A stretch of DNA of 64,000 bases from 40CM-2-70-7 sp035505915 (lineage in GTDB: Bacteria > Gemmatimonadota > Gemmatimonadetes > Gemmatimonadales > GWC2-71-9), in contig DATJQI010000028.1 in assembly GCA_035505915.1 (NCBI GenBank), forward strand, positions 27,444 to 91,443. Reading direction: 5' to 3'. A program made the position numbers and the translations under genes. Of this stretch, positions 6,900-16,382 are shown piece by piece (positions within the stretch are counted from its first letter, which is position 1; each line of letters begins with the position of its first letter). The notes under the pieces were generated by a model, which was not told the DNA's origin, made no database searches, and saw nothing but the letters and a program-made list of their open reading frames with translations.

Positions 6900-8915
6900 C
6901 TATTCGACCGTCACCGAGATCGCGACCGTCTCCGACTTGACATTCCGCAAGATGTCCGTCACCGCGAGTGTCACGCGGTAGCGTCCGGGCGGCAGGCGCC
7001 CCGGCTCGATCACCAGCCGCTCCGGCGTGACGGCGTCGGCGGGCTGCGAGCGGTTGAACTCGAAGATCACCGGCTGGCTCCGGCCCAGGATCCGGGCGAT
7101 GGGTCCGCGCTCCGGCGCGAAGGTGTACTGCGCCGTGTAGCGGGCGATCCCGTCGCGGTCCCGCGCCAGACCGTAGATCTCGGCGTAGGCCGCGAGGGTC
7201 CGCCCCGGGGGATACACGAGGTCCGCCGGCATCGCGGCGAGCATGGGCCGGCGCTCGGTGACCGAGTCCTGCGCGGTGAGCAACAGGCTCGAGAGGCCGA
7301 GCTGCACGCGGGAGTACGCGGGCACGGTCACCTCGCCCCGGCTCCGGCCCAGCACGCCGCTCGAATCCACGTCGAATCCCTGTTGATAGCGCCCCGGCGG
7401 CACGATCAGCTCGATCAAGCCCGGTCCCCGCGCCCGGGCCACCCGCTCATCCGACGAGTCGAGCAGCGCGACGGCGGCGGTGTCGGGGGCCGCCCGGTAG
7501 TAGACGTCCGTGAGTCCCGGATCGTGATCCTTGAAGAAGGCGGTCCACCCCCGGGCCTCGAGCGGGGCCGGAATCGAGGTGTTGTCCGTGGCCAGGAGCA
7601 CGCGGGCGTTCTGGAACTGGCGGGATGAGACGGGGAAAAGGACCATCCCGCCCCCCGGCAGGTTGAAGAGGCCGACCGAGAGAATGCCGTCCGGCGTGTC
7701 GTACTCCCAGCCGGCGGCGTCGAGCGGCGACGCCACCTGCACCGGCCGCGAGGGATCGATGATGCCGCCGGCCCAGACGTCGGGGCGCCCGTGCCGGATC
7801 CAGAGGATCCCGCGGGCGTCGAGGCGGGACTTGAGGTAGATGGTCTCGGATCCGACCGTGTCGCCCACGGTCTGGCGCGGCGGGCCCAGCCCGGCGAGCA
7901 GGGCCCGGTCCGCGGATGCCGCCGGAACGATCAGGGGGTTGGTCTCGAGCGCGCGGTTGAGCTGCAGGGGGTCGGCAGCGAGCGCGCGGGAGAGCCACTC
8001 CTGGCCGTGGGAGTCCACGATCGCGCGCCAGGTGGGCGAGCGATGATAGAAGCTGTAGGGATGGAGGATGTGGAACGTGCGGCGTACGAACGCCAGGCGC
8101 CGGAAGTGCTCCGCGATCCGCTCGTTGACGGGTGTGACCAGGTCGGGGTCCCGCTTGTCCCAGAACCACTGGTAGAAACGGGGCTGATCGGCGGGTGCCG
8201 TGGTGTCGTGCCGGGCCGTCTCCTCCGGGCTGGCGATCATCCAGACCTGGTCCCAGATGGCCCCGGTGGTATCGAGATCGGCGTGGACCAGGACGGAGTC
8301 GTACCACGCGTACCCCGCGCTGTCCCGGCCCGCGTCGAAGGCCGCCTCGGCCTCGAGCAGGAGCCCGGGGATGTAGGGGCCCCGGCCCGCCAGCGCGAGC
8401 CGGGCGAAGGAATCCGCGCGCTCCGGCTGATCCAGCGCCAGCGCGATGCCGGCCCGCCGGAGAGGGACGTCCGGGGCGTCCGGATGGGCCGCCAGCGCGG
8501 CGTCGGCGCGCTCCCAGATATCGGCATCGTGATAAACCGAGGTGAAGAGCTCCCAGGCGTCGCGGTATCCGGGGTCCAGGGCCAGCATCCGGAGCGCCGC
8601 CTCCCGCACGATGACCTCTCCCTCGTCGTCTCCCAGACGGAGCCCGGCGCGGGCCACCCAGTAGAGCGGCTCGGGATCCCGGGGCGCGAGGCGCGCGGCC
8701 CTCCGGAACTCTCCGAGGGCGTTGTATCGCCCGAAGGTCGGCCACTCGAGCCAGACCCGGCCCAGGAGGATGTGCAGCGCGGGGTCCTCGGGGTGACGGC
8801 GGGCCAGGTCCTCGGCGAGCGACCGCGCCGCGGCCAGCTCGTGGCGCGCGAGCAGTGATTCCGCCCGGACGGCGAGCGGATCCTGGAGCGTGAGGAGAAG
8901 GAGAGCGAGGGTCAC
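6900..8915 (-). CDS. GWxTD-type secreted protein with N-terminal TPR region
   Basis: The 671-residue protein has a short hydrophobic N-terminus (TLALLLLTL) and then TPR-like helical repeats (about residues 15-220). A segment FYQWFWDKRDPDLVTPVNE follows, which resembles the region next to the GWxTD motif in proteins common in Gemmatimonadota, Acidobacteria and Bacteroidota. The stretch GILWIRHGRPDVW is also typical of that domain. The C-terminal third is beta-rich and may form a sandwich domain. Function is unknown; export to the periplasm or outer membrane is likely. The start is GTG in the last bases before the rhomboid gene, 45 bases away. Confidence 0.65.
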   Translation of the reverse strand: MTLALLLLTLQDPLAVRAESLLARHELAAARSLAEDLARRHPEDPALHILLGRVWLEWPTFGRYNALGEFRRAARLAPRDPEPLYWVARAGLRLGDDEGEVIVREAALRMLALDPGYRDAWELFTSVYHDADIWERADAALAAHPDAPDVPLRRAGIALALDQPERADSFARLALAGRGPYIPGLLLEAEAAFDAGRDSAGYAWYDSVLVHADLDTTGAIWDQVWMIASPEETARHDTTAPADQPRFYQWFWDKRDPDLVTPVNERIAEHFRRLAFVRRTFHILHPYSFYHRSPTWRAIVDSHGQEWLSRALAADPLQLNRALETNPLIVPAASADRALLAGLGPPRQTVGDTVGSETIYLKSRLDARGILWIRHGRPDVWAGGIIDPSRPVQVASPLDAAGWEYDTPDGILSVGLFNLPGGGMVLFPVSSRQFQNARVLLATDNTSIPAPLEARGWTAFFKDHDPGLTDVYYRAAPDTAAVALLDSSDERVARARGPGLIELIVPPGRYQQGFDVDSSGVLGRSRGEVTVPAYSRVQLGLSSLLLTAQDSVTERRPMLAAMPADLVYPPGRTLAAYAEIYGLARDRDGIARYTAQYTFAPERGPIARILGRSQPVIFEFNRSQPADAVTPERLVIEPGRLPPGRYRVTLAVTDILRNVKSETVAISVTVE

Positions 8916-8960
8916 GGAAGGAGAGACGTTCGAGGGCCGGCGGGGCGCACCACCCAGCGC

Positions 8961-9785
8961 TCAGTCACGGTCCCGCATCTTCCGGCTCATCTCGTGCAGG
9001 AAGCGCCGCTCCGCGGGCGTGAGCGAGCCGATCCCCGTCGCGGAGATCTTGTCGAGCACCCGGTCGATCTCCGCGGTGGAGCGCTCGGGACTCCGGGGGT
9101 GGGCCTTGGTCTCGCCGCTCCCCCGGCGCGCCGTGAGGGCGGCGGGATGCACGAGCACGCCCCGCTCCGGGGAGCCGCGCAGACGCCGCTCCGCCCGCGA
9201 CAGCCGCCAGCCGTCGATCTTGAGCCACAGGAAGGCGGTGGCGAACCCGCCCAGGTGCGCGATATGGGCGACGCCGGGCTGCAAGCCGGGGAAGAGCGCG
9301 AGGCCGAGGGACAAGAGGACCGCCAGCGCCACGAGCCATTTGGCGGAGAGGGGCTCGGGCAGGGGGAAGACGTAGATCGGTTCGTCGGGCCAGTACCAGG
9401 CGAATGCCAGCATCACGCCGTACACGGCCGCCGAGGCGCCGACGATCGAGGCGGGACGGACCAGGATCAGCGCATAGGACAGGAGCGCGCCGCCGATGCC
9501 GCTGGCCAGGTAGAAGCCGATGAACGCCCGGCCCCCCATCCGTTCTTCCACGGGCGGACCGAAAATGAAGAGCGCGAGAAGATTGAACGCGAGGTGGAGG
9601 ATTCCCGCGTGCAGGAACAGATAGGTGACCGCGGTCCACGGACGGCTGAGCGCGTTCATCGGGTCGAACGCGAACGTCGCGGCGGCGTTCAGGTACACCG
9701 TCTCCTGAACCAGGAACACCAGGAGATTGGCGACGAGAAGTCGCCGCACCCACGGCGTCATCCCGAACATCCGCTGCGGACTCAT
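8961..9785 (-). CDS. rhomboid family intramembrane serine protease
   Basis: Rhomboids cut substrates within the membrane using a Ser-His pair. The 274-residue protein has about six membrane segments. The catalytic serine lies in GASAAVYG (S118), the histidine in AHIAHLGGF (H177), and the conserved asparagine in HLAFNLLALF. After the membrane core comes a cytoplasmic tail of about 80 residues. It ends in the charged motif LTPAERRFLHEMSRKMRD, as seen in rhomboids of Bacteroidota and Gemmatimonadota. It follows ddl by eight bases in the same direction. The substrate is unknown. Confidence 0.9.
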   Translation of the reverse strand: MSPQRMFGMTPWVRRLLVANLLVFLVQETVYLNAAATFAFDPMNALSRPWTAVTYLFLHAGILHLAFNLLALFIFGPPVEERMGGRAFIGFYLASGIGGALLSYALILVRPASIVGASAAVYGVMLAFAWYWPDEPIYVFPLPEPLSAKWLVALAVLLSLGLALFPGLQPGVAHIAHLGGFATAFLWLKIDGWRLSRAERRLRGSPERGVLVHPAALTARRGSGETKAHPRSPERSTAEIDRVLDKISATGIGSLTPAERRFLHEMSRKMRDRD

Positions 9786-9793
9786 GGACTCTA

Positions 9794-10816
9794 CTACCCC
9801 TTCCCGGGACTCCGGTTGTTCCGCGCCAGAGCGCAGATCCGCTCGCACATCTCGGCGTAGCCGATTCCGGCGGCCCGCGCGGCCTGAGGAAACAGGCTGG
9901 TCCCCGTCAACCCCGGCAGATTGTTGGCCTCGAGGCAAAAGATGTCGCCCTCCGCGGCCAGGCGGAAGTCGACGCGGGAGTACCCGCCGAGCTTGAGCGC
10001 GCGATGCGCGGCCAGCGCGGCTTCCTGGAGGCCGGCGGCCACGCGGGGCGGGAGCCGGGCGGGGAAGGTTTCCTCGGACATTCCCGGCGTGTACTTGCAC
10101 TCGTAGTCGAAGAGCTCGTGCCGGGGCACGATCTCGCCCACCGGCAGCGCCGTGTCGCCCAGCACGCCTACGGTCACTTCCCGGCCGGGGATGAACTGCT
10201 CGATCATCACTTCGTCGTCGTATTGCCGCGCGAGGCGGACGGCGGCGTCCAGCTCTTTCGGGCCGCGGACGAGCGTCAAGCCGATGGTGGAGCCGCCGTT
10301 GGAGGGCTTCACGATCGCGGGCCAGCCAACGGCCTTCTTGATCTCCTCGGGAGTAGCCGGTGCCATGAGCCATTCGGGCACGGAGACCCGGGCGGCCCGG
10401 AACAGGCGCTTGGAGAGGTCCTTGTCCACGGCGAGGGCGCTCCCCAGGGGGCCTGATCCCGTGTAGGGAACCCCGATCACCTCGAGCACCGCCTGGAGCA
10501 ACCCGCCTTCACCCGCTCCCCCGTGAACGACCAGGAAGAGCACGTCGGCGCCCTGGACCACCGGCAGGCCCGCCAGTTCCTCGGCCAGCATGTGCCGCTC
10601 GGCGGCGACCAGCTCGGCCAGGTCTCCGGGCGGCATGGTCCCGACTTCGGCGCGGAGCAGGCGGGCCTCGTCGTCCTCCGCCAGGAGGCCCGCCGCGATG
10701 TCGACCACGTACACGGTGTGCCCCCGGCCTCGGAGCGCGCTCACCACCTGGGCGGCGCCCGCGAACGCGACGGTCCGCTCCGCGGTCGCTCCGCCGGTGA
10801 GCACGGTGACGCGCAT
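9794..10816 (-). CDS. ddl: D-alanine--D-alanine ligase
   Basis: Ddl makes the D-Ala-D-Ala dipeptide for peptidoglycan. The 340-residue ATP-grasp protein has the N-terminal VLTGGATAER, the substrate loop HGGAGEGGLLQ, the ATP-binding VKPSNGGSTIG, YSRVDF, and the metal/substrate segment LEANNLPGLT. Its ATG overlaps the stop of the cystathionine beta-synthase gene (TGATG), so the two are co-translated. It stands apart from the usual mur cluster. Confidence 0.95.
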   Translation of the reverse strand: MRVTVLTGGATAERTVAFAGAAQVVSALRGRGHTVYVVDIAAGLLAEDDEARLLRAEVGTMPPGDLAELVAAERHMLAEELAGLPVVQGADVLFLVVHGGAGEGGLLQAVLEVIGVPYTGSGPLGSALAVDKDLSKRLFRAARVSVPEWLMAPATPEEIKKAVGWPAIVKPSNGGSTIGLTLVRGPKELDAAVRLARQYDDEVMIEQFIPGREVTVGVLGDTALPVGEIVPRHELFDYECKYTPGMSEETFPARLPPRVAAGLQEAALAAHRALKLGGYSRVDFRLAAEGDIFCLEANNLPGLTGTSLFPQAARAAGIGYAEMCERICALARNNRSPGKG

Positions 10817-12201
10817 CAACGGATTCCGGAGAGCTGGTGCAGCAGGTCGTACCGGGTGACGATCCCCGCGATCCGGCCGTTCCGGCGGATCAGCGCCGCG
10901 GGAGTCTCGCGCGAGAGCAGGGACGTGAGCCGGGCCACCGGCCAGTCGCCGTCGACGACGGGGAAGGGCGGATCCATGACGTCCCGGACGGGCCGGTCGA
11001 GCGCGCCGGCGTCGGCCAGCGCCCGGGCCATCAGGGACTGCTCGGAGACCGCGCCCACGCCGTCGGCGCCGTCCAGCACCGGAAGCTGGGACACGTTGTA
11101 GGTGCTCATCAGGTTGAGCGCCTGGCGCACGGTGGCGGTCGGCGCCACCTGCACCACCGGGGGCCCGTCGCCGTCCTTCCGCGATATCAATCCGGCGACG
11201 GTGGCGCGCTCGGACTCGAGCATCTCGTTCTCCCGGAGCCATTCGTCGTTGTAGACCTTCGAGAGGTACCGCTCTCCGGTGTCGCTCAGGATGGTCAGCA
11301 CGCAGGCGTTGGGATCGTCCACCCGGCGGGCCACCTCGAGCGCCGCGGCGATGTTCACGCCGGTGGATCCGCCGCAGAAGAGACCCTCTTCGCGGGCCAG
11401 TCGGCGGGCCAGGAGCACCGCGTCCTTGTCGGTCACCGTGATCCATTCGTCGATCATGGAGAAGTCGAGCGCGGTGGGGATCTTGTCCCCCCCGATGCCC
11501 TCCACCTTGTACGGCGCGCCTTCGCCCTTGGTGTGGGTCTCGCCGTACTGCCGGTAGATCGAGCCGACGGGATCCCCGGCGACGACCTTCACCTTGGGGT
11601 TCTTTTCCTTGAGGTAGCGCGACACGCCGCTCACGGTCCCGCCGGTCCCGGGGGAGCAGACGAAGTGCGTGATCTTGCCCTCGGTCTGGGTCCAGATCTC
11701 GGGCCCGGTGGTGCGGTAGTGCGCCTCGGGGTTCACGGCGTTGAAGTGCTGATCGGCGAAGATCGCGTTGGGATGCGCCGCGGCGATGGCCCGGCCCTTC
11801 ATGATGTAGTTGTCGGGGTGATCGGGGGCGACCGCGGTGGGCGTGATGATGACTTCGGCGCCGAGCGCCCGCAGGAGACGCGCCTTCTCCTGGGACATCT
11901 TGTCGGGCATGGTGAAGATGCAGCGATAGCCCTTCACCGCCGCGGCGAGGGCCAGGCCCACCCCCGTATTGCCCGAGGTCGCCTCGACCACGAGCCCGCC
12001 GGGTTTGAGGCGCCCCTCGCGTTCCGCCGCTTCGATCATCGCGAGGCCGATCCGGTCCTTCACGGACCCGCCCGGATTGAAGAACTCCGCCTTGGCCAGC
12101 ACCGGCGTCCGGATCCCCTGGGTCAGCCGGTGCAGCCGGACGACCGGGGTCCAGCCGATGGTGCCGAGAATGTCGTCGTAGGGCTTAGTGTGCGCGGTCA
12201 T
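10816..12201 (-). CDS. cystathionine beta-synthase with C-terminal CBS domain pair
   Basis: This PLP enzyme condenses serine and homocysteine to cystathionine, or may act as a cysteine synthase. The 461-residue protein has the Schiff-base lysine K48 in NPGGSVKDR and the PLP phosphate loop ATSGNTG. Two CBS modules follow from about residue 330 to the end and could sense an adenosyl ligand. There is no N-terminal haem domain. Its start lies 17 bases inside the 3' end of the TonB-like lipoprotein gene. The CBS pair favours cystathionine beta-synthase over plain CysK. Confidence 0.9.
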   Translation of the reverse strand: MTAHTKPYDDILGTIGWTPVVRLHRLTQGIRTPVLAKAEFFNPGGSVKDRIGLAMIEAAEREGRLKPGGLVVEATSGNTGVGLALAAAVKGYRCIFTMPDKMSQEKARLLRALGAEVIITPTAVAPDHPDNYIMKGRAIAAAHPNAIFADQHFNAVNPEAHYRTTGPEIWTQTEGKITHFVCSPGTGGTVSGVSRYLKEKNPKVKVVAGDPVGSIYRQYGETHTKGEGAPYKVEGIGGDKIPTALDFSMIDEWITVTDKDAVLLARRLAREEGLFCGGSTGVNIAAALEVARRVDDPNACVLTILSDTGERYLSKVYNDEWLRENEMLESERATVAGLISRKDGDGPPVVQVAPTATVRQALNLMSTYNVSQLPVLDGADGVGAVSEQSLMARALADAGALDRPVRDVMDPPFPVVDGDWPVARLTSLLSRETPAALIRRNGRIAGIVTRYDLLHQLSGIR

Positions 12202-12856
12202 TGCTGTCGGGTTTCACCGGTGTCGAGTCGGGCCGCGCCTTGGTGGTATCGCGCGCCGTGGAGTCGGGGTGGGTCGTGTCGGCCGGGACGGGGGCGGCCG
12301 GCGTCACCGGAGCCGCCGTGGTGTCCGTGGCCGGAGCGGGCCGAGGCCGGAACCGCCTGGGGGTCGCGGGCTTGGGTTTCGGCCGGGCCGGCGCCGGAGT
12401 GGCGCTGGATGCCGTGACCGGGGGCGGGAGCGGCTTCCCCTCTCCCTCGTCCGCCGCCGGCGCGATGGGCGCGCTCGACGGATGGCGGAACTCGACGGCC
12501 TGCTGGAACGCCGTCGCCACGGGCAGTCCGTGCCGGCGCGCGGGCGCGAACTTGAGGCGGGGAGCCCCCGCCAGCGCCGCCGAGTCCATCGCTGGATAGC
12601 CCGAGGACTCGAGGATCTTGGTGGACTCGGGCACGAGCTTCCCGGTCGAGTCCGCGTACAGCCGGAGCCTCACCTCGCCGTCGACGCCACGGTCGAAGAG
12701 CGCGGGAGGATAGGCGATCGGGACCTGCGGGTTGGTCGCGACCGGCGCTTCCTCGGCCGGGGGCGGCGCGGCCGGGGCATCCCCGGCGCTGCCGCCCCGT
12801 CCGCAGGCGGCCGCCGCCAGGAGGGCCAGCACCGGGGCTCCCACGCGTCGGGTCAT
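12185..12856 (-). CDS. lipoprotein with TonB C-terminal-like domain and Pro/Thr/Asp-rich tail
   Basis: The 223-residue protein starts with a lipoprotein signal (LALLAAAACGRG, cysteine about residue 19). Residues about 40-125 read like a TonB C-terminal domain: YPPALFDRGVDGEVRLRL, then VPESTKILESSG and a final FRHPSS. The last 90 residues are low-complexity (repeats of P, K, T, D and S). Usually the TonB domain is C-terminal after a Pro-rich spacer; here the order is reversed, so it is not a standard energy transducer. The ATG overlaps the mutS stop in ATGA. Confidence 0.63.
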   Translation of the reverse strand: MTRRVGAPVLALLAAAACGRGGSAGDAPAAPPPAEEAPVATNPQVPIAYPPALFDRGVDGEVRLRLYADSTGKLVPESTKILESSGYPAMDSAALAGAPRLKFAPARRHGLPVATAFQQAVEFRHPSSAPIAPAADEGEGKPLPPPVTASSATPAPARPKPKPATPRRFRPRPAPATDTTAAPVTPAAPVPADTTHPDSTARDTTKARPDSTPVKPDSNDRAH

Positions 12857-15468
12857 GTGCGCTCCTTCCGCCGGCGCTGCCACTCCGCCAGCCGGTTCAG
12901 GGCTTCGAGAGGGGAGAGGGAATCGACGTCCAGGCGGTCCAGCTCCGCCAGGAGCGGGTCGGGCCGGTGGGCGCCGAAGAGTCCGAGCTGCTCGGCGTCG
13001 GGCGCCGGGGGCGCCGGCAGGTGCGCCACGTGGTGGCCCGCCTCGAGGAGCTTCAGGACCTCCCAGGCCCGGGCGACCACCGCCGCTGGGAGGCCCGCCA
13101 GCCGCCCGACGTGGATCCCGTAGGACCGGTCGGCGCCGCCCGGCTCCAGCCGATGCAGGAACACGACGTCGTCCCCCGACTCCTTCACCGCGACGTTGAA
13201 GTTGCGCGCGTGCGCCAGCTCCTCGGTGAGCTGGGTCAGCTCGTGGTAGTGCGTCGCGAAGATGGTCTTGCAGCCGATCCGATTGTGGAGGCATTCGGTC
13301 ACGGCCCAGGCGATGGCCACGCCGTCGTAGGTCGACGTCCCGCGGCCGATCTCGTCGAGCAGGACCAGGCTCCGGGCCGTGGCGCCGTGGAGGATGGCGC
13401 TGGTCTCGCTCATTTCCACCATGAACGTGGACTGCCCGCGCGCCAGGTTGTCCGAGGCCCCCACGCGGGTGAAGATGCGGTCCACCACGCCGATTTCGGC
13501 GCTCTTCGCGGGGACGAACGACCCCACCTGCGCCATCAGCACCGCCAGGCCCACCTGCCGGAGGAGCGTGGATTTGCCGGCCATGTTGGGGCCGGTGAGG
13601 AGAATGACGCGCCCGGCGTCGTCCAGCGTGACGTCGTTAGGGATGAACGCCTCCCGGGGCATCATCCGCTCCACCACGGGATGGCGGCTCGCCTCGAGCC
13701 GCAGGACGTAGTCCCCCGTCACCACCGGGCGCGCGTACCGCTCCCGCTGGGCCGCGTCGGCGAGAGCGCCCCAGACGTCCAGGAGGGCGAGATGCCCCGA
13801 AGTGGCCTGTACCCGGGCGATGGCGTCCGCCACGCGGCGGCGCAGCGCGTCGATCAGCACTCCCTCGCGGGCCGCGATCCGCTCCTCGGCGCCGAGGACC
13901 TGGGCTTCACGCTCCTTGAGCTCCGGAGTGACGTAGCGCTCCGCGCCCGTGAGGGTCTGGCGCCGCTCGTAGTCGGCGGGGATGCGGTCCTTGTGGGCGT
14001 GCGTGATTTCGAGGTAGTACCCGAAGACCTTGTTGAATCCGACCTTGAGCGACCCGATGCCGGTCCGCTCGCGCTCGCGCGCCTGGAGGCCCGCGATGTA
14101 GGTCTTGCCGCCATCGCGCGCGTCCTTGAGCGTGTCCAGCTCGGCGTCGAACCCGGCGCGGAACGAGTCGCCGTCGGCGAGCTGGGCCGGCGGCCGGTCC
14201 ACCAGGGCCCGCGCGAGCTCGTCTCCCAGGTCGGTCAGGAGATCGAAGGCCTCGGCGATCTCTTCCAGCAGGCGGGCGCGGTCGCGGGCTTCGAGGCCGT
14301 CGAGCGCGGCCCGGACGTCGGGGAGCCGCCGAATGGAGTCGCGGAGCGCCCCGAGCTCCCGGGGGGTGGCGCGGCCCACGGCGGCGCGGCCGGCGAGCCG
14401 CTCCAGGTCGCGCACGCCGTCCAACGCCTCCCGCAACCGGTCCCGTCCCCGCGGATCGCCCACGAGCACTCCGACGGCGTCGAGGCGCCGGTTGATGGCG
14501 TCCGGGGCGGCGAGCGGCGCGAGGAGCCACCGCCGGAGCAGGCGGGCCCCCATGGGGGTCAGGGTGCGGTCCAGCACCTCGAGGAGTGTGGTGCCCGTCG
14601 CGCCGGCGCGCAGCGGCTCCACCAGCTCGAGGTTGCGGCGGGTCATCTCGTCGAGCGGCACCGCCTGGCCCCGGCGGACCAGGCGCGGTCGGGCCAGATG
14701 GGGAAGGCCGCCCGGCTTGAGCTCCTTGGCGTAGCGGAGCAGGGCTCCGGCCGCTCCCAGGGCGGCGCGGTCGCCGGCTTCGACGCCCAGCCCGTCCAGG
14801 GACGCGAGGCCGAACGCGCGCTGCAGCTCCTCGCGCGCCAGATCGGGGTCGAACTCCCAGGCTTCCCGCTCGGTCCGGCTCGCGACGTCGGCGGGCGCCC
14901 GCGTCCCCGCGGGCACCACCACCTCGGACGGCTCGTATCGGGCCAGGCCCGGCGCCAGCTCGGATCCGGGCAGGGTCTCCCAGACGAACTCGCCGGTGGT
15001 GAGGTCGAGGGCCGCGAGGCCGACGGTGTCGTCCGCGGGCAGAAGGGCGGCGAGGAAGTTGTTCCGTCCGGTGGCGATCCAGTCTTCGGCCAGGACCGAG
15101 CCGGGGGTGATGGTCTCGATCACTTCGCGGCGGACCAACCCCTTGGCGAGCTTCGGGTCTTCCACCTGCTCGCACACCGCGACGCGGTGTCCGGCGGACA
15201 CCAGACGGCGGAGGTATTCGGCGGCGGCTTTGACGGGGACACCGGCGAGGGGGACCTCGGACGCGCCGCCGTTGTTCCGCGAGGTCAGGGTCAGTCCCAG
15301 AACCCGCGCGCCGAGCTTGGCGTCGTCCTCGAACATCTCGTAGAAGTCGCCCATCCGGAAGAAGAGGATGGTGTCCGGGTGCCGCGCCTTGATCTCGCGG
15401 TACTGCTGCATGAGCGGCGTGTCGGCGGTGAGTCGGTCGCCGCCGCCGGGCGCCACCCGGGAGCTCAC
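12853..15468 (-). CDS. mutS: DNA mismatch repair protein MutS
   Basis: MutS recognises mismatches and starts repair with MutL. The 871-residue protein has the mismatch-reading motif F42-Y-E44 in GDFYEMF, the connector and lever domains, Walker A GPNMAGKST near residue 626, and the Walker B region DEIGRGTSTYDG near residue 704. The start is a GTG that overlaps the SPOR gene stop in GTGA (15465-15468). That choice places 19 residues before MQQYREIK, which is usual. The open frame continues far upstream, but that part overlaps the SPOR gene and is not MutS. Confidence 0.97.
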   Translation of the reverse strand: MSSRVAPGGGDRLTADTPLMQQYREIKARHPDTILFFRMGDFYEMFEDDAKLGARVLGLTLTSRNNGGASEVPLAGVPVKAAAEYLRRLVSAGHRVAVCEQVEDPKLAKGLVRREVIETITPGSVLAEDWIATGRNNFLAALLPADDTVGLAALDLTTGEFVWETLPGSELAPGLARYEPSEVVVPAGTRAPADVASRTEREAWEFDPDLAREELQRAFGLASLDGLGVEAGDRAALGAAGALLRYAKELKPGGLPHLARPRLVRRGQAVPLDEMTRRNLELVEPLRAGATGTTLLEVLDRTLTPMGARLLRRWLLAPLAAPDAINRRLDAVGVLVGDPRGRDRLREALDGVRDLERLAGRAAVGRATPRELGALRDSIRRLPDVRAALDGLEARDRARLLEEIAEAFDLLTDLGDELARALVDRPPAQLADGDSFRAGFDAELDTLKDARDGGKTYIAGLQARERERTGIGSLKVGFNKVFGYYLEITHAHKDRIPADYERRQTLTGAERYVTPELKEREAQVLGAEERIAAREGVLIDALRRRVADAIARVQATSGHLALLDVWGALADAAQRERYARPVVTGDYVLRLEASRHPVVERMMPREAFIPNDVTLDDAGRVILLTGPNMAGKSTLLRQVGLAVLMAQVGSFVPAKSAEIGVVDRIFTRVGASDNLARGQSTFMVEMSETSAILHGATARSLVLLDEIGRGTSTYDGVAIAWAVTECLHNRIGCKTIFATHYHELTQLTEELAHARNFNVAVKESGDDVVFLHRLEPGGADRSYGIHVGRLAGLPAAVVARAWEVLKLLEAGHHVAHLPAPPAPDAEQLGLFGAHRPDPLLAELDRLDVDSLSPLEALNRLAEWQRRRKERT

Positions 15469-16382
15469 GGCTCGCTCACTACGAAGGGCTGGCCACCCAG
15501 GCGGGCCTTGAGCTGGGTCTGCGCGCGGATCGCCTCGGGGCGGGTGGCGTAGTGGCCCACGCGCACCTTGATGAGCCCCGACGAATCGCGCACCGCGCGC
15601 CCTTCGTAGCCCATCACCTTGAGGCGGGTGAGGAGCGCGTCGACGTCGGCCGCGCTCTTCACCGCGAGCACCTGCACGGCGTAGGTCGTCTTCACCGGCG
15701 CCGGGTGGAGGGTGTCGGGCGGCGGTGACGCGGGCGCCGCGGTGGCGGGATTGGGCGGCGTGGCGGTCGCGGTCGCCGGGGCGGCGGCGGTCGGCGGGCT
15801 CGCGGTCGCGGCCGTCGGCGCGGCGGTGCAGCGGGCCGCGTAGAACGACACCTGGTTCTTGAACTCCACGTCGTCGCCCGCGCCGGCCAGCGCCTCCTGA
15901 ATCAGGGCGCACCCCTCCGTCTCGTTGCGCAGATCGAAATCGGCTTTGGCGCCCCAGAAGTCCGCGCGCGCCTTCACCGGCGAATCCGGGTAGTCGCGCC
16001 GCAGGCGCTGCACCGACTGCACGGCGGATGCCGGATCTCCCTGTGTGTAGGCGAGCTGAGCGAGGCGCATCAGCGCGTTGGCGGCCCACGGGGACCAGCC
16101 GTACTCGACCACCACCCGCTGCAGGTTGGCGGTGACGGTCGGCGCGTCGGCGGCGAGCATCCCCTGCGTGTACAGCGCCTCCGGGTACGCCGAGTCCCGC
16201 GGCGACAGCGTGGTCAAGAGGCGCCGGACCACGGCGCGCGCGGAATCCACCTGGCCCGACTGCGCGAGGTCGACCGCGGCCTTGAGGCGGGGATCCGACT
16301 GGGCGCCTAGTCGCCCAGGCGCCGAGACGCCCAGTATCGAAGCGAGAAGAATGATGAATAGACCCGTGCGTCCGGCCTTCAC
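15465..16382 (-). CDS. secreted TPR-like protein with C-terminal SPOR domain
   Basis: The 305-residue protein has a signal peptide (LFIILLASILGVSAPGRLGAQ). A helical repeat region of TPR/YbgF type follows at about residues 30-195, then an Ala/Pro/Thr-rich linker. It ends with a SPOR domain (YAVQVLAVKSAADVDALLTR to the C-terminus), which binds denuded glycan strands of peptidoglycan at division sites. Start GTG overlaps the holA stop in GTGA, and its own stop overlaps the mutS start. Four tandem octamers (16304-16335) encode the end of the signal peptide. Confidence 0.77.
   Translation of the reverse strand: MKAGRTGLFIILLASILGVSAPGRLGAQSDPRLKAAVDLAQSGQVDSARAVVRRLLTTLSPRDSAYPEALYTQGMLAADAPTVTANLQRVVVEYGWSPWAANALMRLAQLAYTQGDPASAVQSVQRLRRDYPDSPVKARADFWGAKADFDLRNETEGCALIQEALAGAGDDVEFKNQVSFYAARCTAAPTAATASPPTAAAPATATATPPNPATAAPASPPPDTLHPAPVKTTYAVQVLAVKSAADVDALLTRLKVMGYEGRAVRDSSGLIKVRVGHYATRPEAIRAQTQLKARLGGQPFVVSEP
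16304..16335 (-). repeat. four tandem octamers of the CTRNSCGN family in the SPOR gene
   Basis: The plus strand shows CGCCTAGT, CGCCCAGG, CGCCGAGA and CGCCCAGT in perfect 8-base register. On the minus strand the rotated units read CTGGGCGT, CTCGGCGC, CTGGGCGA and CTAGGCGC. Three fit CTRNSCGN fully and one has a single mismatch. They encode residues around the signal peptide cleavage region. Confidence 0.6.

Noticed and set aside
12185..12856. Standard TonB energy transducer
   Set aside because: No N-terminal membrane helix with the SxxxH motif and domain order is reversed; it is a lipoprotein instead.
15469..16089. Open frame upstream of mutS that would extend MutS to 1078 residues
   Set aside because: It lies antiparallel-free over the SPOR gene in another frame, has no MutS-like sequence, and the GTGA overlap gives a clean start at 15468.
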